A DNA stretch of 64,000 nt from Henricia sp. BOLD:AAB3569 (lineage: Eukaryota > Echinodermata > Asteroidea > Spinulosida > Echinasteridae): the NCBI GenBank assembly GCA_037783545.1, contig JBBELK010000530.1, positions 1 to 64,000 of the forward strand. The letters are read 5' to 3'. The notes beneath the pieces are model-generated. The model was not told the DNA's origin and did not search any database. It saw nothing but the letters and a program-made list of their open reading frames with translations. Every line of letters begins with the position of its first letter. The first letter of the stretch is position 1. Made by a program: the position numbers and the translations under genes. Below are positions 1 through 12,295 of the stretch, piece after piece.

Positions 1-297
1 TAAACTCTCTATATTGCGCACTTGTCATAAAAAATTGACAGACTTTCGCCGGGAAATGGCAGAGAAATTTCAAAGTTTAGAAAAAACTGGGTTGAGGCTT
101 CCTGACTGCTCTCACGCAAACCGTGGCTGTCTGTACACACCTCTTTGGGGTATTCCTGAGTTGTGCGCATGATCAGTCATTCGGACTGTCGTTAACGCAC
201 CGCAGTTTGGCTCGGCAATTTGGTCAAAGTGTGGTCCAAACGTCGGCAAATTTGGAGGTCGAAAAATGTTCCGACGAACTTCAAATTTTGCATGCCC
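1..297 (+). repeat. Reference monomer with landmarks
   Basis: First monomer, cut arbitrarily at TAAACTCTC. Landmarks: TGCGCA at 15-20; six A at 29-34; palindrome GAAATTTC at 64-71; six A at 81-86; palindrome CGTTAACG at 190-197; palindrome CAAATTTG at 247-254; imperfect dyad GTTC-CGAC-GAAC at 268-279; GCATGC at 290-295. In most monomers CTGAG and CTCAG form inverted arms 11 nt apart (second monomer, 453-457 and 469-473); this first monomer has the rarer variant GATCAG instead. The two halves show faint similarity at an offset of about 150 bp. No Pol III A/B boxes and no CENP-B box are visible in the monomer. Confidence 0.93.
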
Positions 298-3200
298 TAA
301 ACTCTCTATATTGCGCACTTGTCATAAAAAATTGACAGACTTTCGCCGGGAAATGGCAGAGAAATTTCAAAGTTTAGAAAAAACTGGGTTGAGGCTTCCT
401 GACTGCTCTCACGCAAACCGTGGCTGTCTGTACACACCTCTTTGGGGTACTCCTGAGTTGTGCGCATGCTCAGTCATTCGGACTGTCGTTAACGCACCGC
501 AGTTTGGCTCGGCAATATGGTCAAAGTGTGGTCCAAACGTCGGCAAATTTGGAGGTCGAAAAATGTTCCGACGAACTTCAAATTTTGCATGCCCTAAACT
601 CTCTATATTGCGCACTTGTCATAAAAAATTGACAGACTTTCGCCGGGAAATGGCAGAGAAATTTCAAAGTTTAGAAAAAACTGGGTTGAGGCTTCCTGAC
701 TGCTCTCACGCAAACCGTGGCTGTCTGTACACACCTCTTTGGGGTACTCCTGAGTTGTGCGCATGCTCAGTCATTCGGACTGTCGTTAACGCACCGCAGT
801 TTGGCTCGGCAATTTGGTCAAAGTGTGGTCCAAACGTCGGCAAATTTGGAGGTCGAAAAATGTTCCGACGAACTTCAAATTTTGCATGCCCTAAACTCTC
901 TATATTGCGCACTTGTCATAAAAAATTGACAGACTTTCGCCGGGAAATGGCAGATAAATTTTCAAGTTTAGAAAAAACTGGGTTGAGGCTTCCTTACTGC
1001 TCTCACGCAAACCGTGGCTGTCTGTACACACCTCTTTGGGGTACTCCTGAGTTGTGCGCATGCTCAGTCATTCGGACTGTCGTTAACGCACCGCAGTTTG
1101 GCTCGGCAATTTGGTCAAAGTGTGGTCCAAACGTCGGCAAATTTGGAGGTCGAAAAATGTTCCGACGAACTTCAAATTTTGCATGCCCTAAACTCTCTAT
1201 ATTGCGCACTTGTCATAAAAAATTGACAGACTTTCGCCGGGAAATGGCAGAGAAATTTCAAAGTTTAGAAAAAACTGGGTTGAGGCTTCCTGACTGCTCT
1301 CACGCAAACCGTGGCTGTCTGTACACACCTCTTTGGGGTATTCCTGAGTTGTGCGCATGATCAGTCATTCGGACTGTCGTTAACGCACCGCAGTTTGGCT
1401 CGGCAATTTGGTCAAAGTGTGGTCCAAACGTCGGCAAATTTGGAGGTCGAAAAATGTTCCGACGAACTTCAAATTTTGCATGCCCTAAACTCTCTTTATT
1501 GCGCACTTGTCATAAAAAATTGACAGACTTTCGCCGGGAAATGGCAGAGAAATTTCAAAGTTTAGAAAAAACTGGGTTGAGGCTTCCTGACTGCTCTCAC
1601 GCAAACCGTGGCTGTCTGTACACACCTCTTTGGGGTACTCCTGAGTTGTGCGCATGCTCAGTCATTCGGACTGTCGTTAACGCACCGCAGTTTGGCTCGG
1701 CAATATGGTCAAAGTGTGGTCCAAACGTCGGCAAATTTGGAGGTCGAAAAATGTTCCGACGAACTTCAAATTTTGCATGCCCTAAACTCTCTATATTGCG
1801 CACTTGTCATAAAAAATTGACAGACTTTCGCCGGGAAATGGCAGAGAAATTTCAAAGTTTAGAAAAAACTGGGTTGAGGCTTCCTGACTGCTCTCACGCA
1901 AACCGTGGCTGTCTGTACACACCTCTTTGGGGTACTCCTGAGTTGTGCGCATGCTCAGTCATTCGGACTGTCGTTAACGCACCGCAGTTTGGCTCGGCAA
2001 TTTGGTCAAAGTGTGGTCCAAACGTCGGCAAATTTGGAGGTCGAAAAATGTTCCGACGAACTTCAAATTTTGCATGCCCTAAACTCTCTATATTGCGCAC
2101 TTGTCATAAAAAATTGACAGACTTTCGCCGGGAAATGGCAGATAAATTTTCAAGTTTAGAAAAAACTGGGTTGAGGCTTCCTTACTGCTCTCACGCAAAC
2201 CGTGGCTGTCTGTACACACCTCTTTGGGGTACTCCTGAGTTGTGCGCATGCTCAGTCATTCGGACTGTCGTTAACGCACCGCAGTTTGGCTCGGCAATTT
2301 GGTCAAAGTGTGGTCCAAACGTCGGCAAATTTGGAGGTCGAAAAATGTTCCGACGAACTTCAAATTTTGCATGCCCTAAACTCTCTATATTGCGCACTTG
2401 TCATAAAAAATTGACAGACTTTCGCCGGGAAATGGCAGAGAAATTTCAAAGTTTAGAAAAAACTGGGTTGAGGCTTCCTGACTGCTCTCACGCAAACCGT
2501 GGCTGTCTGTACACACCTCTTTGGGGTATTCCTGAGTTGTGCGCATGATCAGTCATTCGGACTGTCGTTAACGCACCGCAGTTTGGCTCGGCAATTTGGT
2601 CAAAGTGTGGTCCAAACGTCGGCAAATTTGGAGGTCGAAAATGTTCCGACGAACTTCAAATTTTGCATGCCCTAAACTCTCTATATTGCGCACTTGTCAT
2701 AAAAAATTGACAGACTTTCGCCGGGAAATGGCAGAGAAATTTCAAAGTTTAGAAAAAACTGGGTTGAGGCTTCCTGACTGCTCTCACGCAAACCGTGGCT
2801 GTCTGTACACACCTCTTTGGGGTACTCCTGAGTTGTGCGCATGCTCAGTCATTCGGACTGTCGTTAACGCACCGCAGTTTGGCTCGGCAATTTGGTCAAA
2901 GTGTGGTCCAAACGTCGGCAAATTTGGAGGTCGAAAAATGTTCCGACGAACTTCAAATTTTGCATGCCCTAAACTCTCTATATTGCGCACTTGTCATAAA
3001 AAATGGACAGACTTTCGCCGGGAAATGGCAGAGAAATTTCAAAGTTTAGAAAAAACTGGGTTGAGGCTTCCTGACTGCTCTCACGCAAACCGTGGCTGTC
3101 TGTACACACCTCTTTGGGGTATTCCTGAGTTGTGCGCATGATCAGTCATTCGGACTGTCGTTAACGCACCGCAGTTTGGCTCGGCAATTTGGTCAAAGTG

Positions 3201-5085
3201 TGGTCCAAACGTCGGCAAATTTGGAGGTCGAAAAATGTTCCGACGAACTTCAAATTTTGCATGCTCTAAACTCTCTTTATTGCGCACTTGTCATAAAAAA
3301 TTGACAGACTTTCGCCAGGAAATGGCAGAGAAATTTCAAAGTTTAGAAAAAACTGGGTTGAGGCTTCCTGACTGCTCTCACGCAAACCGTGGCTGTCTGT
3401 ACACACCTCTTTGGGGTACTCCTGAGTTGTGCGCATGCTCAGTCATTCGGACTGTCGTTAACGCACCGCAGTTTGGCTCGGCAATATGGTCAAAGTGTGG
3501 TCCAAACGTCGGCAAATTTGGAGGTCGAAAAATGTTCCGACGAACTTCAAATTTTGCATGCCCTAAACTCTCTATATTGCGCACTTGTCATAAAAAATTG
3601 ACAGACTTTCGCCGGGAAATGGCAGAGAAATTTCAAAGTTTAGAAAAAACTGGGTTGAGGCTTCCTGACTGCTCTCACGCAAACCGTGGCTGTCTGTACA
3701 CACCTCTTTGGGGTACTCCTGAGTTGTGCGCATGCTCAGTCATTCGGACTGTCGTTAACGCACCGCAGTTTGGCTCGGCAATTTGGTCAAAGTGTGGTCC
3801 AAACGTCGGCAAATTTGGAGGTCGAAAAATGTTCCGACGAACTTCAAATTTTGCATGCCCTAAACTCTCTATATTGCGCACTTGTCATAAAAAATTGACA
3901 GACTTTCGCCGGGAAATGGCAGATAAATTTTCAAGTTTAGAAAAAACTGGGTTGAGGCTTCCTTACTGCTCTCACGCAAACCGTGGCTGTCTGTACACAC
4001 CTCTTTGGGGTACTCCTGAGTTGTGCGCATGCTCAGTCATTCGGACTGTCGTTAACGCACCGCAGTTTGGCTCGGCAATTTGGTCAAAGTGTGTTCCAAA
4101 CGTCGGCAAATTTGGAGGTCGAAAAATGTTCCGACGAACTTCAAATTTTGCATGCCCTAAACTCTCTATATTGCGCACTTGTCATACAAAATTGACAGAC
4201 TTTCGCCGGGAAATGGCAGAGAAATTTCAAAGTTTAGAAAAAACTGGGTTGAGGCTTCCTGACTGCTCTCACGCAAACCGTGGCTGTCTGTACACACCTC
4301 TTTGGGGTATTCCTGAGTTGTGCGCATGATCAGTCATTCGGACTGTCGTTAACGCACCGCAGTTTGGCTCGGCAATTTGGTCAAAGTGTGGTCCAAACGT
4401 CGGCAAATTTGGAGGTCGAAAAATGTTCCGACGAACTTCAAATTTTGCATGCCCTAAACTCTCTTTATTGCGCACTTGTCATAAAAAATTGACAGACTTT
4501 CGCCGGGAAATGGCAGAGAAATTTCAAAGTTTAGAAAAAACTGGGTTGAGGCTTCCTGACTGCTCTCACGCAAACCGTGGCTGTCTGTACACACCTCTTT
4601 GGGGTACTCCTGAGTTGTGCGCATGCTCAGTCATTCGGACTGTCGTTAACGCACCGCAGTTTGGCTCGGCAATATGGTCAAAGTGTGGTCCAAACGTCGG
4701 CAAATTTGGAGGTCGAAAAATGTTCCGACGAACTTCAAATTTTGCATGCCCTAAACTCTCTATATTGCGCACTTGTCATAAAAAATTGACAGACTTTCGC
4801 CGGGGAATGGCAGAGAAATTTCAAAGTTTAGAAAAAACTGGGTTGAGGCTTCCTGACTGCTCTCACGCAAACCGTGGCTGTCTGTACACACCTCTTTGGG
4901 GTACTCCTGAGTTGTGCGCATGCTCAGTCATTCGGACTGTCGTTAACGCACCGCAGTTTGGCTCGGCAATTTGGTCAAAGTGTGGTCCAAACGTCGGCAA
5001 ATTTGGAGGTCGAAAAATGTTCCGACGAACTTCAAATTTTGCATGCCCTAAACTCTCTATATTGCGCACTTGTCATAAAAAAAAT
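1..5085 (+). repeat. Four-monomer higher-order repeat (1188 bp)
   Basis: Marker variants recur at 1188-bp spacing. The first is TATTCCTGAG followed by ATGATCAG (near 151, 1339, 2527, 4309). The second is GGCAATATGG (near 514, 1702, 3484, 4672). The third is GCAGATAAATTTTC with CCTTACTGC (near 950-990, 2140-2180, 3922-3966). Their fixed order defines a four-monomer unit. An extra two-monomer (594-bp) segment sits between about 2527 and 3121, so the marker spacing there becomes 1782 bp. The TGATCA variant creates an in-frame stop in the satellite's open frame, yet it has been amplified with the unit. Confidence 0.85.
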
Positions 5086-8000
5086 GACAGACTTTCGCCG
5101 GGAAATGGCAGAGAAATTTCAAAGTTTAGAAAAAACTGGGTTGAGGCTTCCTGACTGCTCTCACGCAAACCGTGGCTGTCTGTACACACCTCTTTGGGGT
5201 ACTCCTGAGTTGTGCGCATGCTCAGTCATTCGGACTGTCGTTAACGCACCGCAGTTTGGCTCGGCAATTTGGTCAAAGTGTGGTCCAAACGTCGGCAAAT
5301 TTGGAGGTCGAAAAATGTTCCGACGAACTTCAAATTTTGCATGCCCTAAACTCTCTATATTGCGCACTTGTCATAAAAAATGGACAGACTTTCGCCGGGA
5401 AATGGCAGAGAAATTTCAAAGTTTAGAAAAAACTGGGTTGAGGCTTCCTGACTGCTCTCACGCAAACCGTGGCTGTCTGTACACACCTCTTTGGGGTACT
5501 CCTGAGTTGTGCGCATGCTCAGTCATTCGGACTGTCGTTAACGCACCGCAGTTTGGCTCGGCAATTTGGTCAAAGTGTGGTCCAAACGTCGGCAAATTTG
5601 GAGGTCGAAAAATGTTCCGACGAACTTCAAATTTTGCATGCCCTAAACTCTCTATATTGCGCACTTGTCATAAAAAAATTGACAGACTTTCGCCGGGAAA
5701 TGGCAGAGAAATTTCAAAGTTTAGAAAAAACTGGGTTGAGGCTTCCTGACTGCTCTCACGCAAACCGTGGCTGTCTGTACACACCTCTTTGGGGTACTCC
5801 TGAGTTGTGCGCATGCTCAGTCATTCGGACTGTCGTTAACGCACCGCAGTTTGGCTCGGCAATTTGGTCAAAGTGTGGTCCAAACGTCGGCAAATTTGGA
5901 GGTCGAAAAATGTTCCGACGAACTTCAAATTTTGCATGCCCTAAACTCTCTATATTGCGCACTTGTCATAAAAAAATTGACAGACTTTCGCCGGGAAATG
6001 GCAGAGAAATTTCAAAGTTTAGAAAAAACTGGGTTGAGGCTTCCTGACTGCTCTCACGCAAACCGTGGCTGTCTGTACACACCTCTTTGGGGTACTCCTG
6101 AGTTGTGCGCATGCTCAGTCATTCGGACTGTCGTTAACGCACCGCAGTTTGGCTCGGCAATTTGGTCAAAGTGTGGTCCAAACGTCGGCAAATTTGGAGG
6201 TCGAAAAATGTTCCGACGAACTTCAAATTTTGCATGCCCTAAACTCTCTATATTGCGCACTTGTCATAAAAAATGGACAGACTTTCGCCGGGAAATGGCA
6301 GAGAAATTTCAAAGTTTAGAAAAAAATGGGTTGAGGCTTCCTGACTGCTCTCACGCAAACCGTGGCTGTCTGTACACACCTCTTTGGGGTACTCCTGAGT
6401 TGTGCGCATGCTCAGTCATTCGGACTGTCGTTAACGCACCGCAGTTTGGCTCGGCAATTTGGTCAAAGTGTGGTCCAAACGTCGGCAAATTTGGAGGTCG
6501 AAAAATGTTCCGACGAACTTCAAATTTTGCATGCCCTAAACTCTCTATATTGCGCACTTGTCATAAAAAAATTGACAGACTTTCGCCGGGAAATGGCAGA
6601 GAAATTTCAAAGTTTAGAAAAAACTGGGTTGAGGCTTCCTGACTGCTCTCACGCAAACCGTGGCTGTCTGTACACACCTCTTTGGGGTACTCCTGAGTTG
6701 TGCGCATGCTCAGTCATTCGGACTGTCGTTAACGCACCGCAGTTTGGCTCGGCAATTTGGTCAAAGTGTGGTCCAAACGTCGGCAAATTTGGAGGTCGAA
6801 AAATGTTCCGACGAACTTCAAATTTCGCATGCCCTAAACTCTCTATATTGCGCACTTGTCATAAAAAATTGACAGACTTTCGCCGGGAAATGGCAGAGAA
6901 ATTTCAAAGTTTAGAAAAAACTGGGTTGAGGCTTCCTGACTGCTCTCACGCAAACCGTGGCTGTCTGTACACACCTCTTTGGGGTACTCCTGAGTTGTGC
7001 GCATGCTCAGTCATTCGGACTGTCGTTAACGCAGCGCAGTTTGGCTCGGCAATTTGGTCAAAGTGTGGTCCAAACGTCGGCAAATTTGGAGGTCGAAAAA
7101 TGTTCCGACGAACTTCAAATTTTGCAAGCCCTAAACTCTCTATATTGCGCACTTGTCATAAAAAATTGACAGACTTTCGCCGGGAAATGGCAGAGAAATT
7201 TCAAAGTTTAGAAAAAACTGGGTTGAGGCTTCCTGACTGCTCTCACGCAAACCGTGGCTGTCTGTACACACCTCTTTGGGGTACTCCTGAGTTGTGCGCA
7301 TGCTCAGTCATTCGGACTGTCGTTAACGCACCGCAGTTTGGCTCGGCAATTTGGTCAAAGTGTGGTCCAAACGTCGGCAAATTTGGAGGTCGAAAAATGT
7401 TCCGACGAACTTCAAATTTTGCATGCCCTAAACTCTCTATATTGCGCACTTGTCATAAAAAATTGACAGACTTTCGCCGGGAAATGGCAGAGAAATTTCA
7501 AAGTTTAGAAAAAACTGGGTTGAGGCTTCCTGACTGCTCTCACGCAAACCGTGGCTGTCTGTACACACCTCTTTGGGGTACTCCTGAGTTGTGCGCATGC
7601 TCAGTCATTCGGACTGTCGTTAACGCACCGCAGTTTGGCTCGGCAATTTGGTCAAAGTGTGGTCCAAACGTCGGCAAATTTGGAGGTCGAAAAATGTTCC
7701 GACGAACTTCAAATTTCGCATGCCCTAAACTCTCTATATTGCGCACTTGTCATAAATAATTGACAGACTTTCGCCGGGAAATGGCAGAGAAATTTCAAAG
7801 TTTAGAAAAAACTGGGTTGAGGCTTCCTGACTGCTCTCACGCAAACCGTGGCTGTCTGTACACACCTCTTTGGGGTACTCCTGAGTTGTGCGCATGCTCA
7901 GTCATTCGGACTGTCGTTAACGCACCGCAGTTTGGCTCGGCAATTTGGTCAAAGTGTGGTCCAAACGTCGGCAAATTTGGAGGTTGAAAAATGTTCCGAC

Positions 8001-11000
8001 GAACTTCAAATTTTGCATGCCCTAAACTCTCTATATTGCGCACTTGTCATAAAAAATTGACAGACTTTCGCCGGGAAATGGCAGAGAAATTTCAAAGTTT
8101 AGAAGAAACTGGGTTGAGGCTTCCTGACTGCTCTCACGCAAACCGTGGCTGTCTGTACACACCTCTTTGGGGTACTCCTGAGTTGTGCGCATGCTCAGTC
8201 ATTCGGACTGTCGTTAACGCACCGCAGTTTGGCTCGGCAATTTGGTCAAAGTGTGGTCCAAACGTCGGCAAATTTGGAGGTCGAAAAATGTTCCGACGAA
8301 CTTCAAATTTTGCATGCCCTAAACTCTCTATATTGCGCACTTGTCATAAAAATATTGACAGACTTTCGCCGGGAAATGGCAGAGAAATTTCAAAGTTTAG
8401 AAAAAACTGGGTTGAGGCTTCCTGACTGCTCTCACGCAAACCGTGGCTGTCTGTACACACCTCTTTGGGGTACTCCTGAGTTGTGCGCATGCTCAGTCAT
8501 TCGGACTGTCGTTAACGCACCGCAGTTTGGCTCGGCAATTTGGTCAAAGTGTGGTCCAAACGTCGGCAAATTTGGAGGTCGAAAAATGTTCCGACGAACT
8601 TCAAATTTTGCATGCCCTAAACTCTCTATATTGCGCACTTGTCATAAAAAATTGACAGACTTTCGCCGGGAAATGGCAGAGAAATTTCAAAGTTTAGAAA
8701 AAACTGGGTTGAGGCTTCCTGACTGCTCTCACGCAAACCGTGGCTGTCTGTACACACCTCTTTGGGGTACTCCTGAGTTGTGCGCATGCTCAGTCATTCG
8801 GACTGTCGTTAACGCACCGCAGTTTGGCTCGGCAATTTGGTCAAAGTGTGGTCCAAACGTCGGCAAATTTGGAGGTCGAAAAATGTTCCGACGAACTTCA
8901 AATTTTGCATGCCCTAAACTCTCTATATTGCGCACTTGTCATAAAAAATTGACAGACTTTCGCCGGGAAATGGCAGAGAAATTTCAAAGTTTAGAAAAAA
9001 CTGGGTTGAGGCTTCCTGACTGCTCTCACGCAAACCGTGGCTGTCTGTACACACCTCTTTGGGGTACTCCTGAGTTGTGCGCATGCTCAGTCATTCGGAC
9101 TGTCGTTAACGCACCGCAGTTTGGCTCGGCAATTTGGTCAAAGTGTGGTCCAAACGTCGGCAAATTTGGAGGTCGAAAAATGTTCCGACGAACTTCAAAT
9201 TTTGCATGCTCTAAACTCTCTATATTGCGCACTTGTCATAACAAATTGACAGACTTTCGCCGGGAAATGGCAGAGAAATTTCAAAGTTTAGAAAAAACTG
9301 GGTTGAGGCTTCCTGACTGCTCTCACGCAAACCGTGGCTGTCTGTACACACCTCTTTGGGGTACTCCTGAGTTGTGCGCCATGCTCAGTCATTCGGGACT
9401 GTCGTTAACGCACCGCAGTTTGGCTCGGCAATTTGGTCAAAGTGTGGTCCAAACGTCGGCAAATTTGGAGGTCGAAAAATGTTCCGACGAACTTCAAATT
9501 TTGCATGCCCTAAACTCTTTATATTGCGCACTTGTCATAAAAAATTGACAGACTTTCGCCGGGAAATGACAGAGAAATTTCAAAGTTTAGAAAAAACTGG
9601 GTTGAGGCTTCCTGACTGCTCTCACGCAAACCGTGGCTGTCTGTACACACCTCTTTGGGGTACTCCTGAGTTGTGCGCATGCTCAGTCATTCGGACTGTC
9701 GTTAACGCACCGCAGTTTGGCTCGGCAATTTGGTCAAAGTGTGGTCCAAACGTCGGCAAATTTGGAGGTCGAAAAATGTTCCGACGAACTTCAAATTTTG
9801 CATGCCTTAAACTCTCTATATTGCGCACTTGTCATAAAAAATTGACAGACTTTCGCCGGGAAATGGCAGAGAAATTTCAAAGTTTAGAAAAAACTGGGTT
9901 GAGGCTTCCTGACTGCTCTCACGCAAACCGTGGCTGTCTGTACACACCTCTTTGGGGTACTCCTGAGTTGTGCGCATGCTCAGTCATTCGGACTGTCGTT
10001 AACGCACCGCAGTTTGGCTCGGCAATTTGGTCAAAGTGTGGTCCAAACGTCGGCAATTTGGAGGTCGAAAAATGTTCCGACGAACTTCAAATTTTGCATG
10101 CCCTAAACTCTCTATATTGCGCACTTGTCATAACAAATTGACAGACTTTCGCCGGGAAATGGCAGAGAAATTTCAAAGTTTAGAAAAAAACTGGGTTGAG
10201 GCTTCCTGACTGCTCTCACGCAAACCGTGGCTGTCTGTACACACCTCTTTGGGGTACTCCTGAGTTGTGCGCATGCTCAGTCATTCGGACTGTCGTTAAC
10301 GCACCGCAGTTTGGCTCGGCAATTTGGTCAAAGTGTGGTCCAAACGTCGGCAAATTTGGAGGTCGAAAAATGTTCCGACGAACTTCAAATTTTGCATGCC
10401 CTAAACTCTCTATATTGCGCACTTGTCATAAAAAATTGACAGACTTTCGCCGCGAAATGGCAGAGAAATTTCAAAGTTTAGAAAAAACTGGGTTGAGGCT
10501 TCCTGACTGCTCTCACGCAAACCGTGGCTGTCTGTACACACCTCTTTGGGGTACTCCTGAGTTGTGCGCATGCTCAGTCATTCGGACTGTCGTTAACGCA
10601 CCGCAGTTTGGCTCGGCAATTTGGTCAAAGTGTGGTCCAAACGTCGGCAAATTTGGAGGTCGAAAAATGTTCCGACGAACTTCAAATTTGCATGCCCTAA
10701 ACTCTCTATATTGCGCACTTGTCATAAAAAATTGACAGACTTTCGCCGGGAAATGGCAGAGAAATTTCAAAGTTTAGAAAAAACTGGGTTGAGGCTTCCT
10801 GACTGCTCTCACGCAAACCGTGGCTGTATGTACACACCTCTTTGGGGTACTCCTGAGTTGTGCGCATGCTCAGTCATTCGGACTGTCGTTAACGCACCGC
10901 AGTTTGGCTCGGCAATTTGGTCAAAGTGTGGTCCAAACGTCGGCAAATTTGGAGGTCGAAAAATGTTCCGACGAACTTCAAATTTTGCATGCCCTAAACT

Positions 11001-11400
11001 CTCTATATTGCGCACTTGTCATAACAAAATTGACAGACTTTCGCCGGGAAATGGCAGAGAAATTTCAAAGTTTAGAAAAAACTGGGTTGAGGCTTCCTGA
11101 CTGCTCTCACGCAAACCGTGGCTGTCTGTACACACCTCTTTGGGGTACTCCTGAGTTGTGCGCATGCTCAGTCATTCGGACTGTCGTTAACGCACCGCAG
11201 TTTGGCTCGGCAATTTGGTCAAAGTGTGGTCCAAACGTCGGCAAATTTGGAGGTCGAAAAATGTTCCGACGAACTTCATATTTTGCATGCCCTAAACTCT
11301 CTATATTGCGCACTTGTCATAAAAATATTGACAGACTTTCGCCTGGAAATGGCAGAGAAATTTCAAAGTTTAGAAAAAACTGGGTTGAGGCTTCCTGACT
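4863..11400 (+). repeat. Large HOR block, copy A (~6.5 kb, 22 monomers)
   Basis: Block defined by an ordered series of private variants that recurs downstream. The series includes A-runs expanded to 7-8 before TTGACAG or TGACAG (about 5079, 5675, 5972, 6565), CATAAAAAATGGACAG (5386, 6270), GCAGCGCAG with GCAAGCCC (7031, 7125), CATAAATAATTG (about 7751), AGGTTGAAAAATG (about 7982), GAAGAAACTGG (about 8102), CATAAAAATATTG (about 8346), GCTGTATG (about 10825) and CTTCATATTTTG (about 11275). Individual monomers here carry small indels (for example near 9379 and 10055) not found in copy B, so the copies have diverged slightly since duplication. Confidence 0.85.
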
Positions 11401-11404
11401 GCTC

Positions 11405-12295
11405 TCACGCAAACCGTGGCTGTCTGTACACACCTCTTTGGGGTACTCCTGAGTTGTGCGCATGCTCAGTCATTCGGACTGTCGTTAACGCACCGCAGTT
11501 TGGCTCGGCAATATGGTCAAAGTGTGGTCCAAACGTCGGCAAATTTGGAGGTCGAAAAATGTTCCGACGAACTTCAAATTTTGCATGCCCTAAACTCTCT
11601 ATATTGCGCACTTGTCATAAAAAATTGACAGACTTTCTCCGGGAAATGGCAGAGAAATTTCAAAGTTTAGAAAAAACTGGGTTGAGGCTTCCTGACTGCT
11701 CTCACGCAAACCGTGGCTGTCTGTACACACCTCTTTGGGGTACTCCTGAGTTGTGCGCATGCTCAGTCATTCGGACTGTCGTTAACGCACCGCAGTTTGG
11801 CTCGGCAATTTGGTCAAAGTGTGGTCCAAACGTCGGCAAATTTGGAGGTCGAAAAATGTTCCGACGAACTTCAAATTTTGCATGCCCTAAACTCTCTATA
11901 TTGCGCACTTGTCATAAAAAATTGACAGACTTTCGCCGGGAAATGGCAGATAAATTTTCAAGTTTAGAAAAAACTGGGTTGAGGCTTCCTTACTGCTCTC
12001 ACGCAAACCGTGGCTGTCTGTACACACCTCTTTGGGGTACTCCTGAGTTGTGCGCATGCTCAGTCATTCGGACTGTCGTTAACGCACCGCAGTTTGGCTC
12101 GGCAATATGGTCAAAGTGTGGTCCAAACGTCGGCAAATTTGGAGGTCGAAAAATGTTCCGACGAACTTCAAATTTTGCATGCCCTAAACTCTCTATATTG
12201 CGCACTTGTCATAAAAAATTGACAGACTTTCGCCGGGAAATGGCAGAGAAATTTCAAAGTTTAGAAAAAACTGGGTTGAGGCTTCCTGACTGCTC
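11405..12295 (+). repeat. Three monomers of the 4-mer HOR type between the two large blocks
   Basis: These monomers carry the markers of the left-end HOR in order: GGCAATATGG (about 11512), GCAGATAAATTTTC with CCTTACTGC (about 11948-11992), and GGCAATATGG again (about 12105). The 4-mer HOR therefore precedes both copies of the large block, suggesting that the tandemly duplicated unit included part of the 4-mer HOR together with block A or B. Confidence 0.75.

Noticed and set aside
40-60. CENP-B box-like motif near TTTCGCCGGGAAATGG
   Set aside because: TTCG and CGGG are present but the spacing does not fit the NTTCGNNNNANNCGGGN core; neither strand matches.
217-240. Nuclear-receptor-like half-sites (GGTCAAAG, GGTCCAAA)
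   Set aside because: Short words expected by chance; no promoter or gene context.
112-318. Recurrent 68-codon frame on the minus strand of nearly every monomer
   Set aside because: Shadow of the same satellite monomer; no start context, domain or conservation beyond the repeat itself.
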